From positions 38,204,047 to 38,268,046 of the forward strand of contig OY970835.1 in NCBI GenBank assembly GCA_963853835.1: DNA of 64,000 bases, in the 5' to 3' direction. The DNA is from Calendula officinalis (taxonomy: Eukaryota > Streptophyta > Magnoliopsida > Asterales > Asteraceae). Positions 21,532-32,566 of the stretch are shown in pieces. Under the pieces are notes generated by a model. It saw nothing but the letters and a program-made list of their open reading frames with translations. It did no database searches and had not been told where the DNA came from. A program made the translations under genes and the position numbers. Position 1 is the stretch's first letter, and each line of letters opens with the position of its first letter.

Positions 21532-23703
21532 TGTAACACCTCAATTTTTAAAACACCTTTTAAATTATGTTTTCAAATTAAAATATTACAAAGTCCAATA
21601 TCTCAAAAATACGGTTTAACAAAAACCATTTAAAAGTTTATCAGAGTTTAAAACCGGTGTTACAAAACAATATCATAACCATAGGATAAACGGGATCTAC
21701 CTACGAGCTCCCGAGCTGATCAACACTAGGCCACTTCTAACGGGACCTTCTAATCCTTCGATCCTGAACCTGAGTACATAGCCACAAAAACAAAGTAGTA
21801 CGTGAGACAAAATAGTCTCGTGAGATACATGGGTTTTTCGACCCATTCTCAAATATAATAAAAGTCATAATATTCATTTCTTTTCTTTAATCACTTATTA
21901 ATTATCAATATATATTCTTACCGCTTATTCGTATTTGCTAGTAAGCTAACCGTAAGCTTACCCATCACATAGTCACATACATGTAAGCTATCCATAAGCT
22001 TACCAAATCTTTATCACATACGCTACGGACCTCTCCGAAGCAAACTCCCCCGATGTGGGTTAACTAGGTAAACTCCCCCGTTTCCGGGTTAACTGAAACT
22101 CCCTTGTTGCCGGGTTAACTATAACTCCCCCGTTTCCGGGTTAACTATTTCTCGACAGGCTACTCTTGCGCAGGGTGGTACCTCCCCAAGTAGGTGTCAC
22201 TAACTCCCCCAACTTATTTGGGTTAACTATGATCCGGATCCTTTTCTCAACACATAATGAAATCATCAAATACGGGCCTATGCCCCAATAATACATACTC
22301 AAACATAAATTAGAATACATCTATTCTAATTATCATGTTATACTCGTTTCTTATTAAATTTCAATATTGACTTAACCGAGTCCTTTATTAAGTAAAACAT
22401 ATTTATCATTTATCAAAACATATCACTTTAACTTCTCTTTGACTAGAATAATAATCTATTTCTAATCACTTTATATTTATTTCCTCTAGCAGTTCAATCA
22501 CTACTCTTATTAGTATATTATACTAATCAATACTTGATACTTGAAAATCATTGTTATTAGCTCTATTAATACATATTATTAATCAACTAATTATCACATT
22601 TTCTTAAATATTATCCTTACCCATACATTTTACTAATAAGGACTCACTAATCAATTTTCATTATCATAATCTCTTTAAGGTTATCAATCATTTTAGACAT
22701 ACCTAAATAGTCTATTATTCACACTTTCTTATCATTTCAATCATATCCTTGTTAAAAGTATTCATTAATAAAGGCTCATAAATCAACATGGTTTTCAAAA
22801 TCATTTGCTATGTACTCAGTAAAAGTCTCATGTACTCACCTTAGCCAAGCTAACTCCAAATCGTGTCCAATAACACGAATCCTTGCTTCCCAACTTGTGA
22901 AATGTCACCAAACTTTAGGTCTTCTTGACCTACCATTAATATCATCACAACAACTAGTCAGTATCCATAACTAATCACTAATCAATCCATATTAACATTC
23001 CTAACCACCAAGTTCATCCAATTTGGTGAAATCTCAAACCCTAGTTCAAGATTCCCATCCATAACCCAAATCCAACTTGTACACATCGATTACAAGCTTA
23101 CAATGAGTGTTCTACACCCATGTTTAGTCATCTTCCCCAAAGATGACATGGTTGGTTGTCCAAACCACCATTTTTACCCAAACAAAGCTCACAATCAAGG
23201 TAGATAAGCAATATAAACAAGAATCATTACCCTTGATGTTAATTCCTCAAAGATGATGAAGATTTGAGCTCCAAGACTCAAAAAACGTCCACTCTCTCTC
23301 TAGAAATCGGCTGCACACTTTGGAGAGGAGAGAAATGAGCAAAAACCCTCATTTTCACGTTTTTATATCACCAGTCAAGAGTTCGCGCCGCGAAGGGGAA
23401 GTTCGCGCCGCGAACTTCCCGCATCGGGAACTCTTCGCGATCGGCAACTGGTCGGGAACTCCAAGATCAAAACCCCAAATCCTATGTCCAAAGTTCACGA
23501 CCGCGAACTATAGTTCGCGTCGCGAAGTGTCTAGTGCAGCTAAGGCTGCACTTTTTTGTTGTTTAATCCGACCCGGTTTCGCCTTTAACCATATCAAACG
23601 GTGTCCAAATGACACGAAACCAATTTCTACGTCTTTTAAACGATTTATCCTTATTTATCATATTTTTCCATAATTTATTTGATTCAAATTTCGGGTCGTT
23701 ACA
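21532..23703. mobile_element. Solo LTR (probable Ty3/gypsy type) nested in copia gag
   Basis: On the + strand it begins TGTAACACCTC and ends GGTCGTTACA, so it has TG...CA ends with short inverted termini TGTAAC/GTTACA. The 5-bp direct repeat accaa flanks it (21527-21531 and 23704-23708). Removing 21532-23703 and one repeat restores the copia gag frame 'AETL-G-HSTSHAIWN'. No coding domains are seen inside. The TGTAACACC start is common in plant gypsy LTRs. The assignment as a recombined solo LTR is inference; the insertion itself is directly visible. Confidence 0.85.
22043..22147. repeat. Minisatellite inside the solo LTR
   Basis: Four head-to-tail units of about 26 bp share 'aactcccccg' and 'ccgggttaact', with a further partial unit near 22201-22228. 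Such arrays are common in long plant LTRs. Confidence 0.8.
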
Positions 23704-24236
23704 ACCAAGAGTTTCGGCCATTGCCTCTTCGGATAGAGAGGATTGAATGAGAATAAGAGCTCTCTGGTCACCGGAAATCCACGAAATATAATCGGGATTA
23801 GGGGAAGAGGAAGTATTATCGGTTGTAATGGTGGGCGATGGGCAGATTATCGAACCATCAATATATCCGGTTAGCTTTTGATAAACCAACAAAGGAAGCA
23901 TTTGATTCTTCCACAAAAGGTAATTGGTAGAAGAGAGTTTGAAAGTGATCATGTGGAGTATAGTAGCAAGGGGAAGGGGTGAGTCCTATTTGTCGCCGGA
24001 AGCCATGAGGAAGGCTGAAGGAGGGACGAACGAAACAATGAGAGATTAGGAGAGGAGACGGCTGCCAGGAAATTAGTGTTAGGCTGATACCATGAATGAA
24101 TGTTAATCTCCTTGATTAGGAGAGTATTATTGTATTGATATATATAAGAAGGAATACAACAAACATTCCTAGATTACATGATTTAGTTGACTAATTTAGA
24201 GACTATCTTAAACAAAGGATATATACAAAATATATA

Positions 24237-24512
24237 TTTCCTCCGTTTCAAAATAAGTGATACAATTTAGAGCTCACGGTTTTTGAGGCAAAATATGATA
24301 TTAAAGGTTAATTAGATTAAATTGGATAGTTAGTGGAGGATAGATCCCACATATAATGATTAAAGTGAATTTAATGATGTTTAAAAGTAAAAGTAAGGGT
24401 AAATGTGTCTTTTCACTATAATAAAGGAGATAGTTAGTGGGTGTGGGTCCCACTACCTTTTACCAAATATGGTAAGTTTCAAAGTGTATCACTTATTTTG
24501 AAACGGAGGAAG
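24237..24512. mobile_element. Stowaway-like MITE, family A copy 3 (reverse)
   Basis: TA-flanked; ends TTTCCTCCGTTTCAAAATAA and the inverse 'ttattttgaaacggaggaag'. The interior ('cacggtttttgaggcaaaat' first) is in the opposite orientation to copies 1 and 2. It lies about 10 bp outside the copia 5' LTR. Confidence 0.85.
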
Positions 24513-25140
24513 TATTAATATTCGGGTATTACTATCATAAACTTTTTTGAAGGTTTATAAATTTGTCACCAAAGGGTAGTACCAAGTTGGTTAAAGCATG
24601 CTCCAAAAAAATGTGAAATGGGCTTATTATTTTTGGTCTCCATAAAAAAAAGTGAACTTCATTTTGTTGGTTAATTATCATATAAATTAAATGACAAAAT
24701 AGCCTTTAACACGAAAAATTAATTAATTTTCGTTTATTACATTTCTTAGGGGGTGATAAATGTACCACATCTTTTAATGAATCTACCATAATTGTTGCTT
24801 TGTATGTTTGTACAGTTTGCAGTAATACTTGTACTTTGTGGTATATAAATCAAAAGTTGTGGTGTAGAAATTAATTCCCCATTTCTTTACACGCAACTGG
24901 AACAGAAATTGAGATTGTGCTAATTGCTCTGTTGCTAACACAAAATTGAGAACCACTAAATAAGTGAAAGCTTGAAGGATTAAATTCATATTTAATCCTA
25001 AGAAAATTTACACCTTAACATAAAATGTCTTGTCTGGCTAGTAATAAGTTAGCATAATAAGGGTTAGAACACCAAGTCAACAAAAGTAATAGGAATTATA
25101 TACTAAGTCAACCAAATTTTAGGATAAAACAAATCAACAT
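24513..25140. other. Intergenic with a family C fold-back element (about 24749-24880)
   Basis: The stretch 24749-24880 starts 'gggggtgataaatgtaccac' and ends 'aaaagttgtggtgtagaaat...cccc', with atttctt on both sides. The same ends occur around 62118-62561. No gene is recognised in the rest. Confidence 0.5.
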
Positions 25141-25143
25141 TGG

Positions 25144-25290
25144 TGCGGTTAGATCCATTACGGTCAGTTTTTGGTGGTTGCAGAGGCTGCAGATTTTGTT
25201 CATGTTTATAACACCAAATTAATTAAACTATGAATTTAGGCAAGAAATTGATTCTTTGGGGAAACTTATGGTGTTTTAGTTCTGAACCTT
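25144..25290 (+). pseudogene. Truncated copy of the WD40 gene's last exon
   Basis: The stretch with 'cagtttttggtggttgcaga', 'gcagattttgttcatgttta' and 'taacaccaa...aactatgaa...' matches 30095-30200 of the WD40 gene base for base over long runs, with small indels. In frame it would encode a piece like 'QFLVVAEAADFVHVYNT', then the frame is lost. No other exons of that gene are nearby, so this is an isolated fragment. Confidence 0.8.
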
Positions 25291-25900
25291 ATCATGAACC
25301 AGACACAAACTTTAGGTTACTAATATTGGTTGAACTTTTGAAAAGGAGGATTGAAAAGAGAAATACAAGGATGGAACAAATAGGGCAATAATAAATAAAT
25401 ATTTTATTTAAATGAAGTTGTACAGGTTGACTAAAAGGCAACTTGTATTAAAAATCACTCAATAATTAATAAATTACATATATCAATAATGTGATAATAC
25501 CATGTTAATATTATGGTTGCTTTGAATGTTCAACACAATCTTGGCGACTAGAAAAGCACTGCAGTTGATGATGACAACAACACCACTCAGTATCATATTT
25601 GAAGCAAGCAAGCCATCCTAACTTTTCATTTCCTAGATTTGAAACATTATCTTTTTTCGCTTGCAATTATTGCGCCTAAATTCATGTTAACAAGATATAC
25701 ATGAGGCAATTGTATAATCAAATGCATGTTGAAATGATAAGAATTTACAATTAAGACCAACTAACAATGCCAAAAACGTTAAGCATAAGATAAGGGCTTG
25801 TGTTCTGATCATCAACTTAATTGGGCATTATGGAGAGTGTTCTTTGAGATCTTTTATATATGTTTGCTGTTCGAAAGAGATACTACTATGATTAGTCACA

Positions 25901-25903
<3 letters not shown>
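25291..25903. other. Spacer between two duplicated gene fragments
   Basis: AT-rich sequence without recognisable coding content. It separates the WD40 fragment from the TPD1-like fragment. The open frame running into the GA repeat at 25798 is a low-complexity artefact. Confidence 0.4.

Positions 25904-25995
<92 letters not shown>
25904..25995. repeat. Long (GA)n microsatellite, about 46 units
   Basis: Uninterrupted GA dinucleotide tract at the place where the functional TPD1-like copy has about 15 units. Confidence 0.95.
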
Positions 25996-25999
<4 letters not shown>

Positions 26000-26560
26000 C
26001 AATGTGAAGTAGAATGGGCAGTGAGAGAGAAGCCCATAAGAGAAGTTTGAAAAATCCTAGTTTGCTTGACATATGCTTTATGTTACAATGAAACTTTAAA
26101 GTTCAAATTGCTTTTGTAAACATGTAAATGTTGATACATAACTTATGCATATATATATCAAATTAACAACGTGACATATAATAAACAAATTGTGTTCTTT
26201 TCGTGAAAAGGCAATCATGTAAATTAATTTTTAAGTAAATTACGTTTCCTGTGTAAATTCTTGACGTGGAATACGACCACTAGTGGCTTCCCAAAGAATG
26301 TGGGCCCCTCTTCATTTTGGCTTGGTTTGGTCGGTCTGCCGGCCGAACTTTGCAAAAGAAATGAGAGGCATTTGCACGAGAGAAATTGTTTGGTCAACAT
26401 TACAGCTGTTTAGTCACGTGTTTAGTCTTAGAGATGAAAGCTAGATGGCGTTGAGATGGAAGTGATAACCAGTTTGGTCATCATTACTACTAGTGGGTTG
26501 GTAATTCAATCAAGTGTTACAAAATCCATTCCAAATCATTCTACTTTTGGGTAAAAGGTT
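25996..26560 (-). pseudogene. Truncated duplicate of TPD1-like exon 1 and 5' flank
   Basis: On the minus strand the segment still opens with ATG and encodes 'MSSKLGFFKLLLWASLSLPI', one residue different from the intact gene over this stretch. The splice donor is destroyed: the functional copy has ATTG|GTCATC and this copy has ATTGATCATC. No exon 2 exists beyond the GA tract. The homology continues through 5' flanking sequence ('aaactttaaagttcaaattg') and, patchily, to 'ttctacttttgggtaaaa' near 26550. Confidence 0.85.
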
Positions 26561-27400
26561 TAGAAAGAAACTTACAGAAACATATACTTATTTTTACGTA
26601 AGAATATATTCTTTTTTCTTTTTAACGGTAATAATAAATTAAAATTCCCAGAATGGGAACATAAAGTACATAAAGAAACCCCAACCGGGCCAGATAAACA
26701 ATGACAAATGCCAAAATTCTGAACAACGTAAACTAATAAACTAAGAGAAATGATATTACCCGGAACCAAAATTAATTAACTATGTATTTGGAATTTATCG
26801 TGGTATAATACTATTAATAGTATTTGGTTCATATTAATTAAATAATTGTTATTTGTAAATCATTATAATATTACATGTATAAACTAATGAACATGATGAA
26901 AACACCAAAAAACGACTACAAAAACTACTTCGATTCCAATCAGGTATATACCCGATTTACCCGAACCGAACCGGAACCGTATTATGTAAAACGGTTCGGT
27001 TCTCGGGTCTACTAATACTCCTAAATCGGGTCTCGGGTATTTCGGGTCCGGGTCCATCCGGGTCGGTTCCGGACCCGATTCCATCCCTAATATTATATAA
27101 AAGAGGGTGATTTTCTTACCACAATTTTTAATGTGTCTACCACATTCAATGCTTAATATTTTTGTACAATTAACTATAAAATCTGTACTGTGTGATATAA
27201 CCATTAAAAGTTATGCAATATTAATTATCTTATATAAATAGCAGTTTAGTATTTTTAAATTTAAGAAAGTATATGATTCACACAATCCACCATTTTTAGT
27301 TAGAGTAGATGGGAGGATTAATGAGAAGGGGATAGACTTGTAGACAAGGGATTTTCCCCCTTTTTCTTTCCTTTTTTCTTTTACACACAACACAACTGGA
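26561..27400. other. Intergenic with repeat-derived sequence
   Basis: The part 26940-27090 is a degenerate GC-richer repeat ('cgggtctcgggtatttcggg') of the same sort as 63242-63796. The part 27105-27225 begins 'gggtgattttcttaccacaa' and resembles family C fold-back ends. The proteins readable from these (EP/GPD-rich) are repeat translations. No gene is recognised. Confidence 0.4.
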
Positions 27401-28120
27401 ACTGAGATTGAGATTGAGATTGAGATTGAGATTGAGATTGAGACTGAACTGATTGTTCTCTCTGAATCTGTTGCAGAAAACAAGAAACAAAAGCATCTTT
27501 TTCACCAGGTTCGTTTGTACCAATCTCCCCCCCCCCCTCCTTTTTCAAACTAATTTACACTTCCATTTTTAGCTCTACTGTTTTAATTTCACTCACTCTA
27601 TATCGTCCCCCCTTTATCGATCTGTTTTGGATCGTAAATTCGAGCAATTTACGACTAGGGTTTTGTGTTTGTGTTCAGTTAATCGATGAATTAGGGTTTT
27701 TTTGCTTTGTTCAGTACGTAGGGTTTCTTCTGCTGACATTAAATTGTGCAACTACTATGCAATATGATACGTTTATCGATCTTACTTTTTCCTTTTATAG
27801 ATTAAAACTGCTAAGTTTTCATGCACTCTACCTGTTTGTCTTTATGCCTCAATGAAAAGATGCTCCCTTTTGTTTCGTTCTTCGTTTGTGTGTGCTACTG
27901 CTATTGATTATTTATTGTAAATGGATATTTTTGTTACAAATTATTAAATTATGCTTGTAATTTTGTTTTAAAGTGAGGATTTTCACTTGCAACGTCTCTG
28001 AAACAACTTAAATTATTATTCTTTTTTGGGGGTATTTCATATGGAAGTTAATTATATTATATTTATGATTTTTTTTTTACCATTTGCATAGTTTGTTTAA
28101 GCAGGATTAAACATCATAGG
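27401..28120 (+). promoter_or_regulatory. Promoter, 5' UTR and leader intron of the WD40 gene
   Basis: A GAGATT hexanucleotide repeat (27403-27444) and a C/T-rich tract lie where the 5' UTR is expected. A plausible leader-intron donor is 'accag|gttcgt' near 27509, and the acceptor 'aagcag' is near 28104, just before the start codon. Transcript limits cannot be seen directly. Confidence 0.45.
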
Positions 28121-29185
28121 ATGCCACACAACGAAGTTGACCAAATCGATTACATGGCAGAAGAAGGTGACATGTCAGATTTTGCAGATGACGTGGACGG
28201 AGAGGAAAACGTTGCTGGAGATCAAAATCTTGATGATTATGATATCGATATGGTTAGTTTAATTTCATTCTTTATTCTACTATTTAAATACTGATTCGGT
28301 ACATAATCTGTAAATCTAGCATTAGATTTAGTGTAATAAATTCAATATTTTTCAAGTTTTATTAATATTGAGTAGCTTACAAAGGTGACGGATACGTCCT
28401 CTGCACAAGCAAGGGCTGGAAAAGATATTCAAGGAATTCCATGGGAACGGTTGAATATAACAAGAGAAAGTTATAGACGTACAAGACTTGAACAATATAG
28501 AAATTATGAAAATATTCCTTTATCTGGTGATGCTGTTGATAAGGTATTATTATTATAAATTTTGTTGCTTGTATATGTTTTATAAAAAATGTTTTTTTTT
28601 CTTTTCCGTCATTTATTATTGATATTATGGTAACTTTGTTAATGTGTGCAGAAATGTAAGCAAAAGTCAAAAGGCGGTAATTATTACGAGTTCTTCCATA
28701 ACACACGATCAGTGAAACCTACAATCCTTCATTTTCAGGTTTATATATGAATTAAAAGCCCTAAGAAAGTAGCCATAATAACGGTGTTGCTTATTTATTA
28801 ATTTATTTAATTTTTTTTTTAAATTGTGTACAGTTAAGGAACCTGGTGTGGGCCACCTCAAAGCATGATGTGTATCTTATGTCTAACTACTCGATCATGC
28901 ATTGGTCATCATTATCACAAAATTTGACTGAAATTCTTAACTTTTCTGGGCATGTAGCACCTACAGAGGTATTTTTCTATTTATTTAATAATTAAAAATA
29001 TTTATTTTTATTTCGATTTAATATTATGTTTTGGGCTACAGAAACATGCTGGAAGTTTGTTGGAAGGGTTTACACAAACTCAAATTAGTACACTTGCAGT
29101 TAATGATGAGTTTATGGTGGCAGGAGGATTTCAAGGAGAGCTTGCTTGTAAGGTAATTTTTGGAATTACCGAATTATTATCAACA

Positions 29186-29261
<76 letters not shown>

Positions 29262-30318
29262 TTATCTTTTCATTTGTTCGTATCAACTCTATATAATGAT
29301 GCAGAGATTGGATAAACAAGGGGTAAGTTTTTGTACAAGAACAACTTATGAAGAAAATGCCATAACAAATGCCATCGAGATATACGATGCCATGAGGTAA
29401 TAATTATGAATTAAGATTTATATTAAATAATATATTCTTTTTAACGTTTTGATTACTTTTTAGTGGTGGAATGCATTTTATGGCATCAAACAACGATTGT
29501 GGAGTGAGAGAATATGATATGGAAGGATTTCAGCTTCTCAATCACTTCCGTTTTCCTTGGCCCGTGAACGTAAGTTTCTTACAAACTTAAAAATTCCATA
29601 CCTTTATTATTTAAACGGGTCAAACAGATTGCTGGTTAAGTGGGTTGACCGTTTATCAACCACGTTAGGTGGGTTGACCCGTTTATGACCCGAACCCGTA
29701 CTAACAAGTAATTACTTTTTGTTGTTACAGCATACATCCTTGAGCCCAGATCGCAAACTCATAACTGTAGTTGGAGATCATCTGGATGGGTTACTTGTAG
29801 ACTCTACAAACGGAAAGGCAAGAATTTGTATATATAAAAAAAAACTAAATTTTTTTATATATTTAAAAAAAAATGTTAATTTTTGAATATTTTATATTGA
29901 ACAGACAGTTGCAACAGTTGAAGGGCACCTAGACTACTCATTTGCATCTGCATGGCATCCAGATGGAAGAATCTTTGCAACAGGAAACCAAGACAAAACA
30001 TGCAGAGTTTGGGATTTAAGGAATCTTTCAAACCCGGTTTCGGTTCTCAAAGGCAACATGGGGGCAGTTCGGTCAGTTCGGTTTTCATCAAACGGGCAGT
30101 TTTTGGTGGTTGCTGAGCCCGCGGATTTTGTTCATGTTTATAACACCAATTTAAACTATGAAAAACGGCAGGAAATCGATTTCTTTGGGGAGATTTCGGG
30201 TGTTTCTTTAAGTCCAGATGATGAGACGCTTTATATTGGTGTTTGGGACCGCACTTATGCGAGCTTGTTACAGTTTAATAAACGACATGGGTATGAGTAT
30301 CTTGATTCCTTTGTCTAG
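28121..30318 (+). CDS. WD40-repeat protein (C2A9.03-like)
   Basis: Nine exons join in phase to about 443 residues: 28121-28252, 28376-28543, 28652-28738, 28834-28968, 29042-29152, 29305-29396, 29464-29569, 29731-29817 and 29905-30318. The N-terminus is acidic ('MPHNEVDQIDYMAEEGDMSD'). Then follow 'TDTSSAQARAGKDIQGIPWE', 'EFFHNTRSVKPTILHFQLRN', 'LVWATSKHDVYLMSNYS' and 'GGFQGELACKRLDKQG'. The C-terminal WD40 part has the repeats 'ATVEGHLDYSFASAWHPDG...CRVWDL' and 'KGNMGAVRSVRFSSNGQFL'. This matches plant transducin/WD40 proteins annotated after fission-yeast C2A9.03, whose function is not established. WD40 propellers usually serve as protein-binding scaffolds. Intron 8 starts with GC instead of GT. 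A fragment of its last exon is duplicated at 25144-25290. Confidence 0.95.
29188..29256. repeat. (CA)n(TA)n compound microsatellite
   Basis: About 15 CA units then about 18 TA units, inside intron 5 of the WD40 gene. Likely length-polymorphic. Confidence 0.95.
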
Positions 30319-30527
30319 TGTTTGGTAACGGGTATGGAATAAATTGAGATGTTTTATATTTATTTTTGTTTGGATGCGACTAAATACTATGTAGAAGCCC
30401 GTTGGCCCGTAAGAAAAATGTATAGAGAAGTTCAGATTGTTGTGTAAGTTGGGACAAATGGGTTGTTGTTGAATGTCAAATTGTGGTGGGTTAATGATCT
30501 TCTTTCTTGGTGTCATTTATCTATCTA
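30319..30527 (+). other. 3' UTR side of the WD40 gene
   Basis: About 200 bp between the stop codon and the first Helitron-like unit. No strong AATAAA is seen; 'ggaataaatt' at about 30338 is the nearest candidate polyadenylation signal. Confidence 0.4.
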
Positions 30528-30871
30528 TCTATATATTAAAAGAAAGGATTTTGAATCCTGTTTTTCCTATTAATGCCACGTTAGATGCTGACATCATAAT
30601 GCCATGTACTGCCAGCTGTGTATTTCTGCATGCTGGGCTGCCACCTGGGCGCCAATTGGGCTGATTTCGTGAAAAACGGTATACAAATTCAACGTGGCAT
30701 TCAGTTTTAGATTTTATACCCACGTACCATTTGTGGGCATGATTTCCGGGTTTCATAGTTATCAATTATCATCATGTAAATCGGGCATTCCTTAACTGAT
30801 GCATTTTCCACCTTACGCCTCCATCTCTCCCACTCCATCATCAATCAACTGCTTCTCTCGTCGGCCGATTC

Positions 30872-32110
30872 AAAGAACCGATGTTGGCAGCGAGTTCATC
30901 ACCTCCAAAGCTTGCAAAATCCATTGGTCATCGTCTCCGTAAGTTCTAAATTAATTGTAAAGATCATATGTGACGACTTGGTGTATATGTTAACTATTTC
31001 TTGCACAGTTCAAAATCTACTTCTTTTACATAGTAAAATTGACATGATTTATTTATCACTACTTTTGTTTGTAATTTGTGATTGAAATTGAACGGATTTC
31101 TCATATTGATTATTTATGCACACCACATGTTTGATGAAAATCCTGAATAATCTATGATGCGTATATTTGGATATAAAATGATCAGTGAATTAAGTTTTAG
31201 CATTGCTATTAATCAATGTTTTTATATACATTCTGATTCCATATAGTTTTTAAATTACAGGCAGGATAACCGGGTACTGATCAATGATATGTAACATTGA
31301 ATTGTTGGAGAATATTCAAAATTTATAAGATTTATCACTATAGTTCTATAGAACATAATTAAATCTTCATAATCCATGGTTGGTAAAGTGATACGTATTG
31401 GGTAAAGATAATGTAAATGTAAAGTAGTTAGCACTTAGCATCACTTTCTGAACTCAGCAAGATAGTTGGAACCGCCATTTTATTTCAAGTTGTGATCTTT
31501 GCATTTTGTCAGTTAATAATCGAGTGGAATAATAACATTTTTGTGATGGTGCAAAATGCATACAACTGAAATAGCTTATTCAATGCAGATTGTACAAGTG
31601 ACAGCCTTTCGGAAATTACGAGGAAGCCTTAGCATTATGTAAGTTGCTTCCACCAGAAGATTCACTTACAAGTTACAAGCCTCAAAGGAGTAATCATTTC
31701 ATATTGGGTGATATAATTTGCAATTTTATCTGATGTGCAGGAATCTTGAGGAAGCCTCCTTCTACTTTGTCATCATCGAGCTCAGAGAAGATAAAAGTAA
31801 TTTCCAACTCAATATAATTTCTCAATTTGTTCTTTTCTTTTTTAATATAAATCATGTAATTTTTGCAGTTGAATGAAGTCCTTATGGCTAACCCATTTAA
31901 AAGGCCTCATGCTGTTTTCTTGCTAGAAATCAATGCATTTTGAGGTACCAAAATCCATGGCTATAATATATTAATTTACATCAAAATGATTTTTTTATTC
32001 TTATGGTGCATGCAGATAAGCTTAATTCAGATGTTTTCAGTAGTGCTCTTAAATGTGAAGTTGCTATAGAAGATGATGAAATTCAAGTGTCTGGTACCAC
32101 ATATCTTTTG
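30872..32110 (+). pseudogene. Captured host-gene fragment in H1 (membrane-protein-like)
   Basis: A first-exon-like piece at about 30881 opens 'MLAASSSPPKLAKSIGHRL' before a GTAAG donor. Further exon-like pieces follow with plausible splice sites: 'LRKPPSTLSSSSSEKIK|' (31745-31797), 'LNEVLMANPFKRPHAVFLLE' (about 31869-31928) and 'DKLNSDVFSSALKCEVAIED' (32017-32093). The 'LNEVL-NPF-RPHAVFLLE' piece reminds me of a plant type-1 membrane protein family, but this is weak. The frame is broken by a TGA just after the third piece. The pieces keep intron-like spacers, so the capture was at DNA level. Confidence 0.5.
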
Positions 32111-32566
32111 ATGTAAATTAATATATTATAGCGGTTACAGGGAGGTACATTGATTTATTAGAATCTTCTTGTGTGTGAATGAACCCTTTAAAAGGTGATA
32201 TGAGTAAGATCAGTTTAATGACTTGCATATTACATTATAGTTGTTTATTTAAAATTATGGCAGGCGATCAACATATTTTGAGAGTATTGCAAACGTGCTT
32301 ACTTCAATTCCTTCTATTGTTGTTGAAATTCAAGCTCCAAGACATGTTTTCTTGATTTATTTCTAAACATAATTAGTATTGGTGATTAAATCGGTCAAAC
32401 GAGTCAAAAAATGAGCTAAATTAGAAATTGGTACAGGTCGAAAATCGTATTGATGACAGAGTTCTACAAAGTTAATCAAAAGTAAGTTAACTTTTTAAAG
32501 TTTGACTTTGTGATATTGGACTGAGCGGGCATTGACGGAATCGTGTTGTGTGTAACATGTGATTTC

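Larger units (their letters stand above)
19985..24226 (-). mobile_element. Truncated Ty1/copia LTR retrotransposon
   Basis: Read on the minus strand, a short 5' LTR (about 24093-24226, TGTATATATCC... to ...CATTCA) is followed directly by the primer binding site TGGTATCAG (24084-24092), complementary to initiator tRNA-Met. Gag begins at an ATG at 24006 but meets an in-frame TAG after six codons, then continues 'MITFKLSSTNYLLWKNQML'. Gag is interrupted by a solo LTR (21532-23703). It resumes as 'HSTSHAIWNALEAAYSHVS' and is then internally deleted. The protease active site reads 'WFVDTGASSHMT' near 21330. Reverse transcriptase, RNase H and the 3' LTR are missing, so the element is dead. Confidence 0.85.

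Noticed and set aside
23320..23673. 117-codon open frame on the plus strand
   Set aside because: It lies wholly inside the solo LTR, reads repeated 'gttcgcgccgcgaa' motifs and has no family resemblance.
25798..25998. Open frame ending in a long Glu-Arg repeat
   Set aside because: It is produced by the (GA)n microsatellite.
26884..27204. 106-codon minus-strand open frame
   Set aside because: The readable part comes from 'cgggtcgg'-type repeat sequence; no domain is seen.
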